DNA from: Sphingomonas sp.
GTDB lineage: Bacteria > Pseudomonadota > Alphaproteobacteria > Sphingomonadales > Sphingomonadaceae
Reading direction: 5' to 3'
DNA: 64,000 bases
Assembly: GCF_017744835.1 (NCBI RefSeq)
Contig: NZ_JAGIAM010000004.1
Span: forward strand, 62,001 to 126,000
Below are positions 25,383-33,981 of the stretch, one piece after another (the first letter of the stretch is position 1; every line of letters begins with the position of its first letter). The notes under the pieces are model-generated. The model did no database searches, was not told the origin of the DNA, and worked only from the letters and a program-made list of their open reading frames with translations. Both the position numbers and the translations under genes were made by a program.

Positions 25383-25413
25383 GGCAAAAAATTCCCACCC
25401 GGCACAATCTGCC
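25383..25413. promoter_or_regulatory. tandem palindrome-like sites upstream of fliF
   Basis: GGCAAAAAATTCC (25383-25395) and GGCACAATCTGCC (25401-25413) are 18 bases apart. Their centres are 39 and 21 bases upstream of the fliF -10. The second is the better dyad at its ends. The 18-base spacing recurs upstream of fliL (38512 and 38530). They fit a pair of binding sites on one face of the helix for a regulator such as FlbD. Confidence 0.55.
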
Positions 25414-25427
25414 GCCTTCGCCCCTCC

Positions 25428-25433
25428 TATAAG
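25428..25433 (+). promoter_or_regulatory. TATAAG -10 element of fliF operon
   Basis: GCCCCTCCTATAAGTGTACC. The core is the same as in other flagellar units here. A GTG directly after it would be inside the promoter, so the coding start is placed further downstream. Confidence 0.5.
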
Positions 25434-25480
25434 TGTACCAAGGGGCAACCGCCCCAGGTCTCCATTCCGACGGGGCGACT

Positions 25481-27076
25481 TTGGAAGCGATCAAGAAACT
25501 GACCGGGCAGATCGGCCCGAAGCGGCTGATGCTGATGGGAGGCGTGGCGTTCGCACTGCTTGCCCTTCTGTCCTTCGTGGCGTTCCACGGGTCCAAGCCC
25601 GAGATGGGCTTCCTCTACACCGATCTCGATCCCTCGGCCGCCGCCGCGATCACCGAGAAGCTCAAGGCGCAGAACGTGGAATACACGCTCTCGGCCGACG
25701 GCTCATCGATCATGGCGCCGCAGGACAAGCTCGCCGAGCTGCGCATGAGCATGGCCGGCGAGAAGCTGGGCGGGAAGCTCGGATATGAGGTGCTCGACGA
25801 AGAGCAGCCCTTCGGCGTCTCCGCCAGCCGCGCCAAGATGAACGAGACGCGCGCCATCGAGGGCGAGCTCGCCAAGTCGATCCAGACGATCCAGGACGTC
25901 AGCGCCGCGCGCGTGCACATCGTCATGCCCGAACGGGCGATGTTCGCGAACGAGAGCCGCAAGGCTACCGCCGCGGTCACCGTCAAGACTAAGGGGCGGC
26001 TCTCCTCCGAATCGATCGCGTCGATCCGCTATCTCGTCTCCTCCTCCGTGCCCGAGCTTTCTCCCGATGCGGTTTCGGTCGTCGACCAGACCGGTGCGCT
26101 GCTCGCCCGCGCCGGCGATCCCGGCTCGGCCGGCGGAGCCGATGCCGACGAGCGCCAGACCGCGGTCGAAGCCAAGCTGCGCCAGGAAGTCGAGGCGCTG
26201 CTCGAACCCATCGTCGGTCAGGGCAAGGTCCGCGCCGAGGTGTCGGCGCAGATCGACCGCGATCAGACCCGCGAGGAATCGAACGTCTTCGATCCCGACA
26301 AGCAGGTAATCGCCCGCCAGGTGAGCGTCGAGAATGGCGACCAGAGCCGCGAACAGGACGCCGCGCCCGAGACTGCCTCGGTCGCCAACCAGCTTCCCGA
26401 AACGCAGGGCCAGACCGGCGTCGGCGGCGGCTCGAAGCAGTCGGCCAGCAACCAGACCTCGGAAGACACCACCTACGATAACAGCTCGACCAAGACGCTC
26501 ACGCTGCGCGCGCCCGGCAAGGTCACGCGGCTCACCGTCGCGGTGATGGTCGACGGCGGCGAGGCCGGGCTACCCCAGGCGCAGATCCAGCGCCTCACCC
26601 GGCTGGTCGAGAACGCGGTGGGCATGGACGCCGAGCGCGGGGATAGCGTGGTGGTCGAAAGCATGCGCTTCACCGCCGATGACAGCCTGGCAGACAAGGA
26701 CGGCGGGATCCTCTCCTTCCTTTCCAACGAGCGTCTGTTCGGTCTGCTCCAGATCATCGTGATCGCCGTCGCCGGCCTGATCGCGCTGCGCATGCTCAAG
26801 CCCAAGATCCTGCCGCCGCCCGCCGCCGAGGCGCCCGCACTCGCGATCGAGGGCCCCGACATGCTCGCTCTCGCCGAGCGCGCCGCCGACGGCGACGAGG
26901 ACGCCCAGGCGCAACTCGAGGCGCTCAATTCGGATCAACCGCCGCTCGATCAGGAAATCGCGCTCGCGCAGGTCGACGGCCGCATCAAGCTCTCCGCGCT
27001 GAAGCGGATCGGGGACGCCATTTCGGCGAGCCCGCCCGAGGCCGCCTCGGTGATCCGTCAGTGGATGAACGCATAG
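25481..27076 (+). CDS. fliF: flagellar MS-ring protein FliF
   Basis: MS-ring protein, the base on which the flagellum assembles. Two membrane segments flank a periplasmic region: one near the N-terminus (about 17-37, MLMGGVAFALLALLSFVAF) and one near residue 425. The FliF motif DEEQPFGVSASRAKMNETRAIEGELAKSIQTIQDVSAARVH is present. The TTG at 25481 is chosen because the GTG at 25433 lies inside the presumed promoter. The ribosome-binding site is weak, so the start is uncertain. It leads an operon with fliN, flbD and flhA. Confidence 0.93.
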   Translation: MEAIKKLTGQIGPKRLMLMGGVAFALLALLSFVAFHGSKPEMGFLYTDLDPSAAAAITEKLKAQNVEYTLSADGSSIMAPQDKLAELRMSMAGEKLGGKLGYEVLDEEQPFGVSASRAKMNETRAIEGELAKSIQTIQDVSAARVHIVMPERAMFANESRKATAAVTVKTKGRLSSESIASIRYLVSSSVPELSPDAVSVVDQTGALLARAGDPGSAGGADADERQTAVEAKLRQEVEALLEPIVGQGKVRAEVSAQIDRDQTREESNVFDPDKQVIARQVSVENGDQSREQDAAPETASVANQLPETQGQTGVGGGSKQSASNQTSEDTTYDNSSTKTLTLRAPGKVTRLTVAVMVDGGEAGLPQAQIQRLTRLVENAVGMDAERGDSVVVESMRFTADDSLADKDGGILSFLSNERLFGLLQIIVIAVAGLIALRMLKPKILPPPAAEAPALAIEGPDMLALAERAADGDEDAQAQLEALNSDQPPLDQEIALAQVDGRIKLSALKRIGDAISASPPEAASVIRQWMNA

Positions 27077-27080
27077 GAAC

Positions 27081-27437
27081 ATGACGATGGCTACCGAACC
27101 CCACGACATCATCCCCGCCGACGGTGGCGAGCAGAGCGGCCCCGTGTTCGAGGACTTCAACACCAGTCCCACGGGCGACGCGCTCGCCGCGGGCAGCGAG
27201 GGCCTGGAGGCCGTCCACGACGTGCCGGTCAAGGTGCAGGCCGTACTCGGCCGGGCGCGCATGCCGGTGGGCGAGCTGCTCCACCTCGGCTCGGGCACCG
27301 TCGTCGAGCTCGACCGCCGCGTCGGCGAGCCGGTCGATATCTTCGTCAACGATCGCCTGATCGCGCGCGGCGAAGTGGTGCTGATCGACAATGCGCTGGG
27401 TGTCACCCTCACCGAGATCGTTCGGGGCGATCGCTGA
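27081..27437 (+). CDS. fliN: flagellar motor switch protein FliN
   Basis: C-ring protein of 118 residues with a SpoA domain in its C-terminal two thirds: VHDVPVKVQAVLGRARMPVGELLHLGSGTVVELDRRVGEPVDIFVNDRLIARGEVVLIDNALGVTLTEIV. The N-terminal 45 residues are acidic and probably flexible. This is the full-length fliN; a shorter SpoA protein occurs at 10310. It sits between fliF and flbD, as in Caulobacter. Confidence 0.95.
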   Translation: MTMATEPHDIIPADGGEQSGPVFEDFNTSPTGDALAAGSEGLEAVHDVPVKVQAVLGRARMPVGELLHLGSGTVVELDRRVGEPVDIFVNDRLIARGEVVLIDNALGVTLTEIVRGDR

Positions 27438-27438
27438 G

Positions 27439-28773
27439 ATGGCGGGCCCGATCCGCCTGCTGCTGATCGGCGCGCCGGGGAGCGAGTTCCGCCTCGCCGC
27501 CGAGCTCGCGCGCCAGGCCGGCGCCGATGTCGCCATGGCCGATACGCCGGCGCATGCACTCGAGGCGCTACGCGGCGCCTGCGCCGACATGGTGATGATC
27601 GACGTCGAGACCGATGTCGCCGGCTTCATGGCCAGCCTGCGCGGCGAGCGTTTCACCATCCCCGTGCTCGCCTGTGGCATCGACGCCCCGGCCGAGCGCG
27701 CGGTGGCGGCAATCCGGGCCGGCGCGCGCGACTATGTTCCCCTTCCCCCGCAGCGCGACATGATCGCCGCCGCGATTGCCTCGGTAGTCCAGCGCAGCGT
27801 CGTAGCCCGTATCGGCAATCACCCTGCCCTAGCCCGCGCGCTCCAGCTCGCCACCGCAGTTGCGAGCAGCGGCGCGCCGGTGCTCGTCACCGGCGAGAAG
27901 GGCAGCGGCAAGGGCGTGATGGCGCGCACGATCCACGAGGCTTCGGGCCGCGGCGATCCGATGCTTGTCGTCGAATGCGCGGGCGTAGCCGCCGACGTGC
28001 TCGAATCCGAGCTGTTCGGCCATGAAGCCAATGCGTTTCCGGGCGCCGCCGCCCGGCGCACCGGCGGACTCGAGCGCGCCGGCACCGGCACCATCTTCCT
28101 GCGCGAAGTGGGCGCGCTGGCCCCCGCCACCCAGGCGCGGCTGCTTGCCGTTCTCATCGAGCAGCGCTTCACGCGCATCGGCGGCGACACCTTCGTGCCC
28201 TTTCAGGCGCGGCTGATCGCCTCGACCAGCATGGACCTCGAAGCCGCGGTACAGGCCGGCAGCTTCCGCGCCGACCTGCTCGTCCGCCTTGGCCTGGTCC
28301 GCGTCGAGGTCCCCTCGCTGCGCGCTCGCGGGGACGACATCGCCGAGCTGGCCTGCCATTTCGCCGAACGGCTTGCCGAAGCGGACGGCATCGAGCCCCG
28401 CGGCTTCAGCGACGAGGCGCTCGCGCTGCTCGGCCGCTACGGCTGGCCCGGCAACATCCGCGAGCTCGAGGACTGCATCCATCGCGCGGTGCTGCTCGCC
28501 AGCGGCGCGCGGATCGAGGCGAGTGACCTCGTCCGCTCGGACGGTACGCGCCTGATCGAGCTCGAAGCCGCCGAACCCGATCGCTTCCAGATCCAGGGAC
28601 TGGTCGGCCGCACGGTCGAGGAAGTCGAGCGCGAGCTGATCCTGCAGACGCTCGAGCGCTGTCACGGCAACCGCACCTCGGCCTCGAACATCCTGGGGAT
28701 CTCGGTGCGCACGATGCGCAACAAGCTCCGCACCTTCATCGAGGCCGGCATCCCGGTCTCGCCGGCGATCTAA
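27439..28773 (+). CDS. flbD: FlbD-type flagellar regulator with degenerate sigma-54 activator motifs
   Basis: Regulator of flagellar genes of the FlbD class, 444 residues. A degenerate receiver (1-115) lacks the acidic pair (LLLIGAPGSEF) but keeps an Asp in MVMIDVETD. The AAA+ domain (about 130-360) has Walker A GEKGSGKG (152-159). Walker B reads TIFLREVG, with Arg at 222 where an Asp is expected. The loop that should be GAFTGA reads NAFPGA (198-203). The GNIRELED and FRADL motifs are kept. A Fis-type helix-turn-helix lies at about 400-432 (RTSASNILGISVRTMRNKL). It is in the fliF operon, as in Caulobacter. The changes make sigma-54 activation doubtful. Confidence 0.9.
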   Translation: MAGPIRLLLIGAPGSEFRLAAELARQAGADVAMADTPAHALEALRGACADMVMIDVETDVAGFMASLRGERFTIPVLACGIDAPAERAVAAIRAGARDYVPLPPQRDMIAAAIASVVQRSVVARIGNHPALARALQLATAVASSGAPVLVTGEKGSGKGVMARTIHEASGRGDPMLVVECAGVAADVLESELFGHEANAFPGAAARRTGGLERAGTGTIFLREVGALAPATQARLLAVLIEQRFTRIGGDTFVPFQARLIASTSMDLEAAVQAGSFRADLLVRLGLVRVEVPSLRARGDDIAELACHFAERLAEADGIEPRGFSDEALALLGRYGWPGNIRELEDCIHRAVLLASGARIEASDLVRSDGTRLIELEAAEPDRFQIQGLVGRTVEEVERELILQTLERCHGNRTSASNILGISVRTMRNKLRTFIEAGIPVSPAI

Positions 28774-28785
28774 CGGACCCTGCCA

Positions 28786-30867
28786 ATGCCTCCCGCCGTA
28801 CAGAAGCTGCTCGACCGCATCGGCGCCAACCGCGACCTCGCGCTCGCGGGCTCGGTCGTCGCGATCATCGCGATGCTGATCCTGCCGATGCCGGGCTGGC
28901 TGCTCGACCTCGGCCTGACGCTCTCGATCACCATCTCGGTGATGATCCTGATGACCGCGTTGTTCATCGAGAAGCCGCTGGAGCTGAGCGCCTTCCCGAC
29001 GATCCTGCTGATCGCAACGATGCTGCGCCTGGGCCTCAATCTCGCCTCGACACGACTGATCCTCACTCATGGACACGAGGGGCACGACGCCGCCGGCGGC
29101 GTGATCGGGGCGTTCGGCGAGTTCCTGATGGGCGGCGAGGTCATCATCGGCCTCACCATCTTCATCATCCTAATCGTCATCAACTTCGTGGTGATCACCA
29201 AGGGCGCGGGCCGCATCGCCGAAGTCGCGGCGCGCTTCAGCCTCGATGCCATGCCCGGCAAGCAGATGGCGATCGACGCCGATCTCTCCGCCGGCATGAT
29301 CAGCGAGGAGCAGGCGCGCGAGCGGCGCTCCGAGCTGGAGGCGGAAAGCGGCTTCTACGGCGCGATGGACGGTGCGTCGAAGTTCGTGAAGGGCGACGCG
29401 ATCGCCGCGCTGCTTATCACTGCGGTCAACATCGTCGTCGGCCTCACCATCGGCGTCGTCTCACACGGCGTGCCGATCGGCGAGGCATTCCACACCTATA
29501 CCGTGCTGACGGCGGGCGAGGGCCTGGTCAGCCAGATCCCGGCGCTGATCATCTCGATCGCCGCGGGCCTGCTCGTCTCCAAGGGCGGCATCAAGGGCAA
29601 GACGGGCGCCACCCTGGGCGACCAGCTCGGCCGCTATCCCAAGGCGTTCGGCATGGTCTCGTTCCTGATGGGCGCACTCGCGCTCATGCCGGGGCTGCCT
29701 TTCCTGCCCTTCGCCATGTTCTCGGGCATCGCCGGCTTCACTGCCTGGAGAATGACCAAGCGCGCCGAGGCCAAGGCTGCGCTGGAGCAGGCCGTGGCCG
29801 CGCAGGAAGAGGCGCAGCAGGTCTATGCCGAGCAGCCGATCTCCCAGACGCTGGCGATCGACGCGGTGCGCATCGAGATCGGCTATGCGCTGCTGCCGAT
29901 GATCAACGACGACACGCGTGAGCCGCGTCTCGACGATCAGGTCCGCGCGCTCCGCCGCCAGATGGCAACCGACTATGGCTTCGTGCTGCCTTCGGTGCGG
30001 ATCATCGACAATATGGGCCTCAAGCCCAACGAATATGTCATCACGATCAAGGAGACCGAGGCGGCGCGCGGCGAGATCCGGCTCGACAAGCTGCTGCTGA
30101 TCAACCCCGGCGGCGCGCCGGTCGGCCTGCCTGGTGAAGCGACGCGCGAGCCGGTGTTCAACCTGCCGGCGTTGTGGATAGACCGCGAGTTGCGCGACGA
30201 GGCCGGCTTCCGCGGGCTCACCGTGGTCGAGTGCGGCACGATCATCGCGACGCACCTCACCGAACTAGTGAAGGACAATATCGCCGATCTGCTCTCCTAC
30301 ACCGAGACGCAGAAGCTGCTGACCGAAGTCCACAAGGAAGCCGAGAAGCTCGTTTCGGACATCGTGCCGTCGAAGATCTCGATCTCGGGCGTGCAGCGCA
30401 TCCTGCAGAACCTCCTCTCGGAGGGCATCTCGATCCGCGACGTGCCGACGATCCTCGAAGGTATCGCCGAGGCGGCCCCGCTGACCTCCAACCTCACCCA
30501 GATGACCGAGCACGTCCGTGCCCGGCTCGCCCGCCAGATCAGCGCATCGCAGGTGCGCGGCGACGCGATCCCGGTGGTGACGCTCTCGGCCGAATGGGAC
30601 CAGGCGTTTGCTGAATCGATCCTGGGTCAGGGCGACGAGCGCCAGCTCGCCATGGCGCCCTCCGCGCTGCAGCGCTTCATCGCCTCGGTGCGCGAGACCT
30701 ATGACCGCCAGGCGCAGGACGGGGAGATTCCCTGCCTGCTCACCAGCCCGGCGATCCGGCCCTTCGTCCGCTCGATCATCGAGCGCGTGCGGCCCGCGAC
30801 CGTCGTGCTCTCGCAGAATGAGATCCACGCGCGCGCCCGCATCCGGGCGCTGGGTACGATCGGGTGA
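28786..30867 (+). CDS. flhA: flagellar export gate protein FlhA
   Basis: Inner-membrane export gate protein of 693 residues. The N-terminal half has about eight membrane helices and the conserved cytoplasmic loop (about 140-180) KGAGRIAEVAARFSLDAMPGKQMAIDADL with a GMI-type segment. The C-terminal domain (about 330-693) binds chaperones and substrates and contains VIDNMGLKPNEY-like IIDNMGLKPNEY and ISGVQRILQNLLSEGISIRDVPTILEGIAE. It ends the fliF-fliN-flbD-flhA unit. Confidence 0.97.
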   Translation: MPPAVQKLLDRIGANRDLALAGSVVAIIAMLILPMPGWLLDLGLTLSITISVMILMTALFIEKPLELSAFPTILLIATMLRLGLNLASTRLILTHGHEGHDAAGGVIGAFGEFLMGGEVIIGLTIFIILIVINFVVITKGAGRIAEVAARFSLDAMPGKQMAIDADLSAGMISEEQARERRSELEAESGFYGAMDGASKFVKGDAIAALLITAVNIVVGLTIGVVSHGVPIGEAFHTYTVLTAGEGLVSQIPALIISIAAGLLVSKGGIKGKTGATLGDQLGRYPKAFGMVSFLMGALALMPGLPFLPFAMFSGIAGFTAWRMTKRAEAKAALEQAVAAQEEAQQVYAEQPISQTLAIDAVRIEIGYALLPMINDDTREPRLDDQVRALRRQMATDYGFVLPSVRIIDNMGLKPNEYVITIKETEAARGEIRLDKLLLINPGGAPVGLPGEATREPVFNLPALWIDRELRDEAGFRGLTVVECGTIIATHLTELVKDNIADLLSYTETQKLLTEVHKEAEKLVSDIVPSKISISGVQRILQNLLSEGISIRDVPTILEGIAEAAPLTSNLTQMTEHVRARLARQISASQVRGDAIPVVTLSAEWDQAFAESILGQGDERQLAMAPSALQRFIASVRETYDRQAQDGEIPCLLTSPAIRPFVRSIIERVRPATVVLSQNEIHARARIRALGTIG

Positions 30868-30892
30868 AAAACCGCCTCGTTAGTTTCCGTCC

Positions 30893-30898
30893 TATAAT
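30893..30898 (+). promoter_or_regulatory. TATAAT -10 element of fliK
   Basis: TCCGTCCTATAATGAACTG lies 47 bases upstream of the fliK ATG and 26 bases after the flhA stop. It shows the shared core but no palindrome at the typical distances. Confidence 0.5.
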
Positions 30899-30939
30899 GA
30901 ACTGAAGCGGTCCCTCGGGACCAGGCAAGAGGGGCCTGG

Positions 30940-32367
30940 ATGAACATCCTTCCGTTCGGTTTTCCCATCGGCAATGGCGCCGGTCTCGGCGCTGCCACTG
31001 CACCGCAGCTCCCGCCTTCGGGGTTGGGCTTCGCGGTCGCGCTCGATGGAGCGCTGGGCGGCAGCACGGGGACGCCGACCGGGCTGCCGGTTATGGGCCG
31101 GCCGCCGGCGCAGATCGACGGCATGCCGGTGCTCGACCTCACGCCGGCGGTTCCGACGGTCGACAACGCCGCGGCACCCGACGTGGCGGCGGGGATCTTG
31201 CCGCCCGCGGTGCCGATGTCGCAGCTCCTCACCACCGCGGCAGAGGCGGATGTAGTTCCGGTACCCACCGAAGTGGCGCCGGCGACCGCCCCGGGCGCGG
31301 AAGCGCCCCCCGTGAAGGTCAAGCCCGCCGCGCCTACCCAGCCGCAGCTGCCCAAGGCTGAAGCGCCTGCCGCCGTTCCCGCGGGCGAGCTGCCGGTCGC
31401 GGCCGCCGAGGTGCCCCAGGCGCAAGCGCCCGCCCAGCCGGTGAAGGCGCAGCCGCAGAAATCGCCCAAGCTTCCGGCCGATGCCGCGGAGCAGCCGGCC
31501 GAGCCACAAGCGTCGGCGCCCGACGCGGAGCAGGCGCTCCCGCTGCCTGCCACGGTTCCGGTCGCCGCCGCCGCGCCGCTCGTGCGGGCGCAGGCCGCGC
31601 CGGCGGAGCCCTCGGCCGCGGCACCCGTCCCGGCGCAGCGCAAGACTGCCGCCGTGCGCACCGGCCCCGCTACCGTCCAGCAGCAAGCCGCCGAGCCGAC
31701 TCCTGCGGCAGGCGACAGCTTCGCCCGCGCCGTCGCGAGCCGGGGCGACGGTGATGGGCAGAAGGGATCGGACGGCGGCCAGCAGCAGCAGCCGCTCGCC
31801 CAGGAAGCCGCTGCCAAGCCTGCGGCGGGCGCACAGCCGGCGGCGCATTTCCAGCCGACCTCCGCCGCCGAGCCCGTGCGCCATGCGGCGGCGACCTCGG
31901 CTCCCGCTCCCGCCACGCCCGTAGCCGAGCCGGTGGTCCATGCCCGGCCCGGCCATCTCGGCCAGGCGCTCGGCGTCGAGATCGCGCGCAAGATCGAATC
32001 CGGCGAGGAGACGCTGCGCGTCCGCCTCAATCCCGCCGAGCTCGGCCGCGTCGAAGTCACGCTCGGCTTCGACGACCGCGGCAGCCTGCAGGCGACGATG
32101 CGCACCGAGAGCGCGCACGCGCTCGACCTGCTCCGCCAGGACGCCCCCGACCTCGCCCGCACGCTCGACCAGGCCGGCGTGCGCACCGACGCGCAGAGCT
32201 TCCGCTTCGAGAGCGGCACCGGCAGCGGCGGCGGCAGCCAGTCTTCGTCGCAGCAGCAGCAGCGCGGCCACCAGCATCACGCCTCTGCCCAGCAGGGCGA
32301 CTTCGAAACCGACGACCAGCCCTATCGCGCCGTCCGCGGCGACGGGCAGGTCGATCTCCTCGCCTAG
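30940..32367 (+). CDS. fliK: flagellar hook-length control protein FliK
   Basis: Measures hook length and triggers the export switch at FlhB. The 475-residue protein is Pro/Ala/Gln-rich for about 330 residues, as expected for the disordered FliK ruler. The C-terminal Flg_hook domain (about 345-430) has LGVEIARKIESGEETLRVRLNPAELGRVEVTLGF. A Gln-rich stretch follows. The protein ends QPYRAVRGDGQVDLLA. It is paired with flgD, nine bases downstream. Confidence 0.92.
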   Translation: MNILPFGFPIGNGAGLGAATAPQLPPSGLGFAVALDGALGGSTGTPTGLPVMGRPPAQIDGMPVLDLTPAVPTVDNAAAPDVAAGILPPAVPMSQLLTTAAEADVVPVPTEVAPATAPGAEAPPVKVKPAAPTQPQLPKAEAPAAVPAGELPVAAAEVPQAQAPAQPVKAQPQKSPKLPADAAEQPAEPQASAPDAEQALPLPATVPVAAAAPLVRAQAAPAEPSAAAPVPAQRKTAAVRTGPATVQQQAAEPTPAAGDSFARAVASRGDGDGQKGSDGGQQQQPLAQEAAAKPAAGAQPAAHFQPTSAAEPVRHAAATSAPAPATPVAEPVVHARPGHLGQALGVEIARKIESGEETLRVRLNPAELGRVEVTLGFDDRGSLQATMRTESAHALDLLRQDAPDLARTLDQAGVRTDAQSFRFESGTGSGGGSQSSSQQQQRGHQHHASAQQGDFETDDQPYRAVRGDGQVDLLA

Positions 32368-32376
32368 GAGCCAGCA

Positions 32377-33033
32377 ATGACCACCGTTTCCTCGACCCAG
32401 AACGCCGCCGCGGCGACCGCCACCGGCGCGAGCTCGAAGCTCAACGCCGACTTCGACATGTTCCTGAAGCTGCTCACCACGCAGATGCAGAACCAGGACC
32501 CGCTCGATCCGATGGACACGTCGGAATATACCCAGCAGCTCGTCCAATATTCGGCGGTCGAGCAGTCGATCGAGCAGACCAGCACGCTCAAGTCGATCCT
32601 CGGCAGCCTCGGCACGCAGAGCCTCACCCAGGCCTCGTCGCTGCTCGGCAAGATCGTCGAGACCGATTCCTCGACGGCGGGCCTCACCGACGACGTCCCG
32701 GCGCAGTGGAGCTGGAAGGCGGACCGCAGCGCCGCGACGCTCACCGCCACGATCACCGATTCCAACGGCCGCGTGGTCGACACCCGCACCGTCGAGGCGG
32801 GCGCCGCGACAGGGGTGCTCCAGTGGGACGGGCTGACCAGCACCGGCCGCCAGATGGGCGCGGGCGACTATACGATCGAAGTCACCGCCAAGGACGCGTC
32901 GGGCACCGACGTCCCGGTGACCGCGCACGCGATTGGCGTGGTCGGCGACGTCCAGTTCGAGAACGGCAACGTCAACCTGACGGTCAACGGCACCAAGGTG
33001 CCCACGACGTCGCTGGTCCGCATCGCGGGCTGA
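32377..33033 (+). CDS. flgD: flagellar hook-capping scaffold protein FlgD
   Basis: Cap that directs assembly of hook subunits. The 218-residue protein has the family N-terminal motif DMFLKLLTTQMQNQDPLDPMDTSEYTQQLVQYSAVEQ, followed by a hydrophobic linker and a beta-rich C-terminal domain that includes LQWDGLTSTGRQMGAGDYTIEVTAKDASG. It is the downstream partner of fliK and is followed by a perfect hairpin. Confidence 0.95.
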   Translation: MTTVSSTQNAAAATATGASSKLNADFDMFLKLLTTQMQNQDPLDPMDTSEYTQQLVQYSAVEQSIEQTSTLKSILGSLGTQSLTQASSLLGKIVETDSSTAGLTDDVPAQWSWKADRSAATLTATITDSNGRVVDTRTVEAGAATGVLQWDGLTSTGRQMGAGDYTIEVTAKDASGTDVPVTAHAIGVVGDVQFENGNVNLTVNGTKVPTTSLVRIAG

Positions 33034-33055
33034 CGCCTAGGTAGTAACCCGGACC

Positions 33056-33077
33056 GGCCCGGCGGCACCGCCGGGCC
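33056..33077 (+). terminator. rho-independent terminator after flgD
   Basis: A ten-base perfect stem GGCCCGGCGG / CCGCCGGGCC with a two-base loop. The following TTCTATAAT is not a normal T-run and instead contains a promoter-like element (33081). The stem closely resembles that after flhB. Confidence 0.7.
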
Positions 33078-33080
33078 TTC

Positions 33081-33086
33081 TATAAT
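33081..33086 (+). promoter_or_regulatory. orphan TATAAT element without a downstream gene
   Basis: CCTTCTATAATGAAGG has the dyad-flanked core found before fliG, fliL and others, but no credible coding sequence follows on the plus strand for over 450 bases. It may drive an RNA or be part of the terminator. Confidence 0.4.
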
Positions 33087-33093
33087 GAAGGCA

Positions 33094-33459
33094 AGAGAGG
33101 CGGGCGGACGCATCCGATCCCCTCGCGGCCGTCCGCCTCTCTCCCCGCCTGCGACTTCACGCGGCTAACTTCCCACTTTTCCCGCGTTTTCGGCAATAAC
33201 GTTGCGCCCACGCGTAAGGTAATTTCATGCGGCGGCCTCTTCACGGCGGGCTGACACCGGCGGAAGATTACCAAGATTGCACCCACCCCCCGTAGTTTCC
33301 GCGGACTCGGCTTCCAGCTCGACGGGTTCAAAGAGCGCCCCGGACCGTGCCGGCGGACAGCCAGCCAAGCAGGCGAAATCCTACATTGCAAGTGGCGGTT
33401 GGGAGGCGATGACGCGCGCCTTTCGTCCTTTAGCCCCTCCCCTGAAGGGGAGGGGCTTT
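33094..33459 (+). ncRNA. candidate non-coding RNA in the flgD-33544 gap
   Basis: The 510 bases between flgD (33033) and the minus-strand gene at 33544 hold no convincing open frame. They contain a GC-rich imperfect hairpin (33095-33143), the orphan promoter-like site at 33081, and a strong hairpin with a short T-run (33432-33459) that could act as a terminator. A transcript of about 365 bases is possible. No known RNA family is recognised, so this is a hypothesis only. Confidence 0.2.
33432..33459. repeat. GCCCCTCCCCTGAAGGGG hairpin repeat, copy 1
   Basis: A perfect inverted repeat, AGCCCCTCCCCT with AGGGGAGGGGCT and a GA loop, followed by TT. The same core recurs at 35655-35679 and a degenerate relative near 43680. 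It looks like an intergenic palindromic repeat family and may also serve as a transcription terminator. Confidence 0.6.
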
Positions 33460-33494
33460 GAGTGTGAGCGGCTCCTCTACACGCACACGAAAAA

Positions 33495-33518
33495 GGCCCG
33501 CGCCGTGGGGCGCGAGCC
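33495..33518 (-). terminator. terminator of the minus-strand gene 33544-33882
   Basis: A near-perfect stem GGCCCGCGCC / GGCGCGAGCC with a four-base loop lies 26 bases past the stop on the minus strand. It is followed on that strand by TTTTT. Confidence 0.6.
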
Positions 33519-33543
33519 TTGCTTCAATCGGAATGAGAAAGCC

Positions 33544-33882
33544 TCAGCCGTTGGCCACCGGGCGCAGCGGGATCGCCGGCTCGGGCATCTGGACCACCTG
33601 TGCGGGCCCGGACACCGGTGTCGGGGCCTCACGGACGGCATAGCCCTCGAGCGTGCAGCCCGGAACCGCGGCGGGCGCGGTCAGCATCGCGATGCAATCC
33701 GCGATCGAGGGATCCTCGCGCGGCCCGAGCGTGTCGAGCACGTCGGCCAGCGTCATGCCCGGAGCGGCGAGCGCGCGCTCGGCCGCGGCGGCCCACAACT
33801 GGCCCGCATCCTCGACCTTCAGCGTCAGCGTAACCGTGAAGCTCGCCGGCGTGTCCGCCGAAGCCTGGTCCCGAGAACCCAT
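33544..33882 (-). CDS. uncharacterised flagellar-locus protein
   Basis: A 112-residue acidic, Ala/Pro-rich protein without signal peptide or membrane segment. It contains a helix-rich region with VEDAGQLWAAAAERALAAPGMTLADVLDTLG and two Cys. The ATG at 33882 is preferred because a GAGGGG site lies seven bases upstream; the frame is open further upstream. I do not recognise the family. It is downstream of another unknown gene (33982-34383), and both are near the flagellin. Confidence 0.65.
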   Translation of the reverse strand: MGSRDQASADTPASFTVTLTLKVEDAGQLWAAAAERALAAPGMTLADVLDTLGPREDPSIADCIAMLTAPAAVPGCTLEGYAVREAPTPVSGPAQVVQMPEPAIPLRPVANG

Positions 33883-33981
33883 CAAACGACCCCTCATTTT
33901 ATGGTCAGCGACCGCGTGGCTCATTGCCCGCGCAATGTGTCGGAACGAATTCAGGGTTTGCCCTTACGCGGGGTTTACCCA

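Noticed and set aside
30892..32928. Minus-strand long frame antisense to fliK and flgD
   Set aside because: It overlaps two well-supported genes and has Arg/Gly-rich low-complexity translation.
33544..33924. flaF gene
   Set aside because: Position near flagellin fits, but the sequence lacks the FlaF N-terminal pattern that I know, so it is left as unknown.
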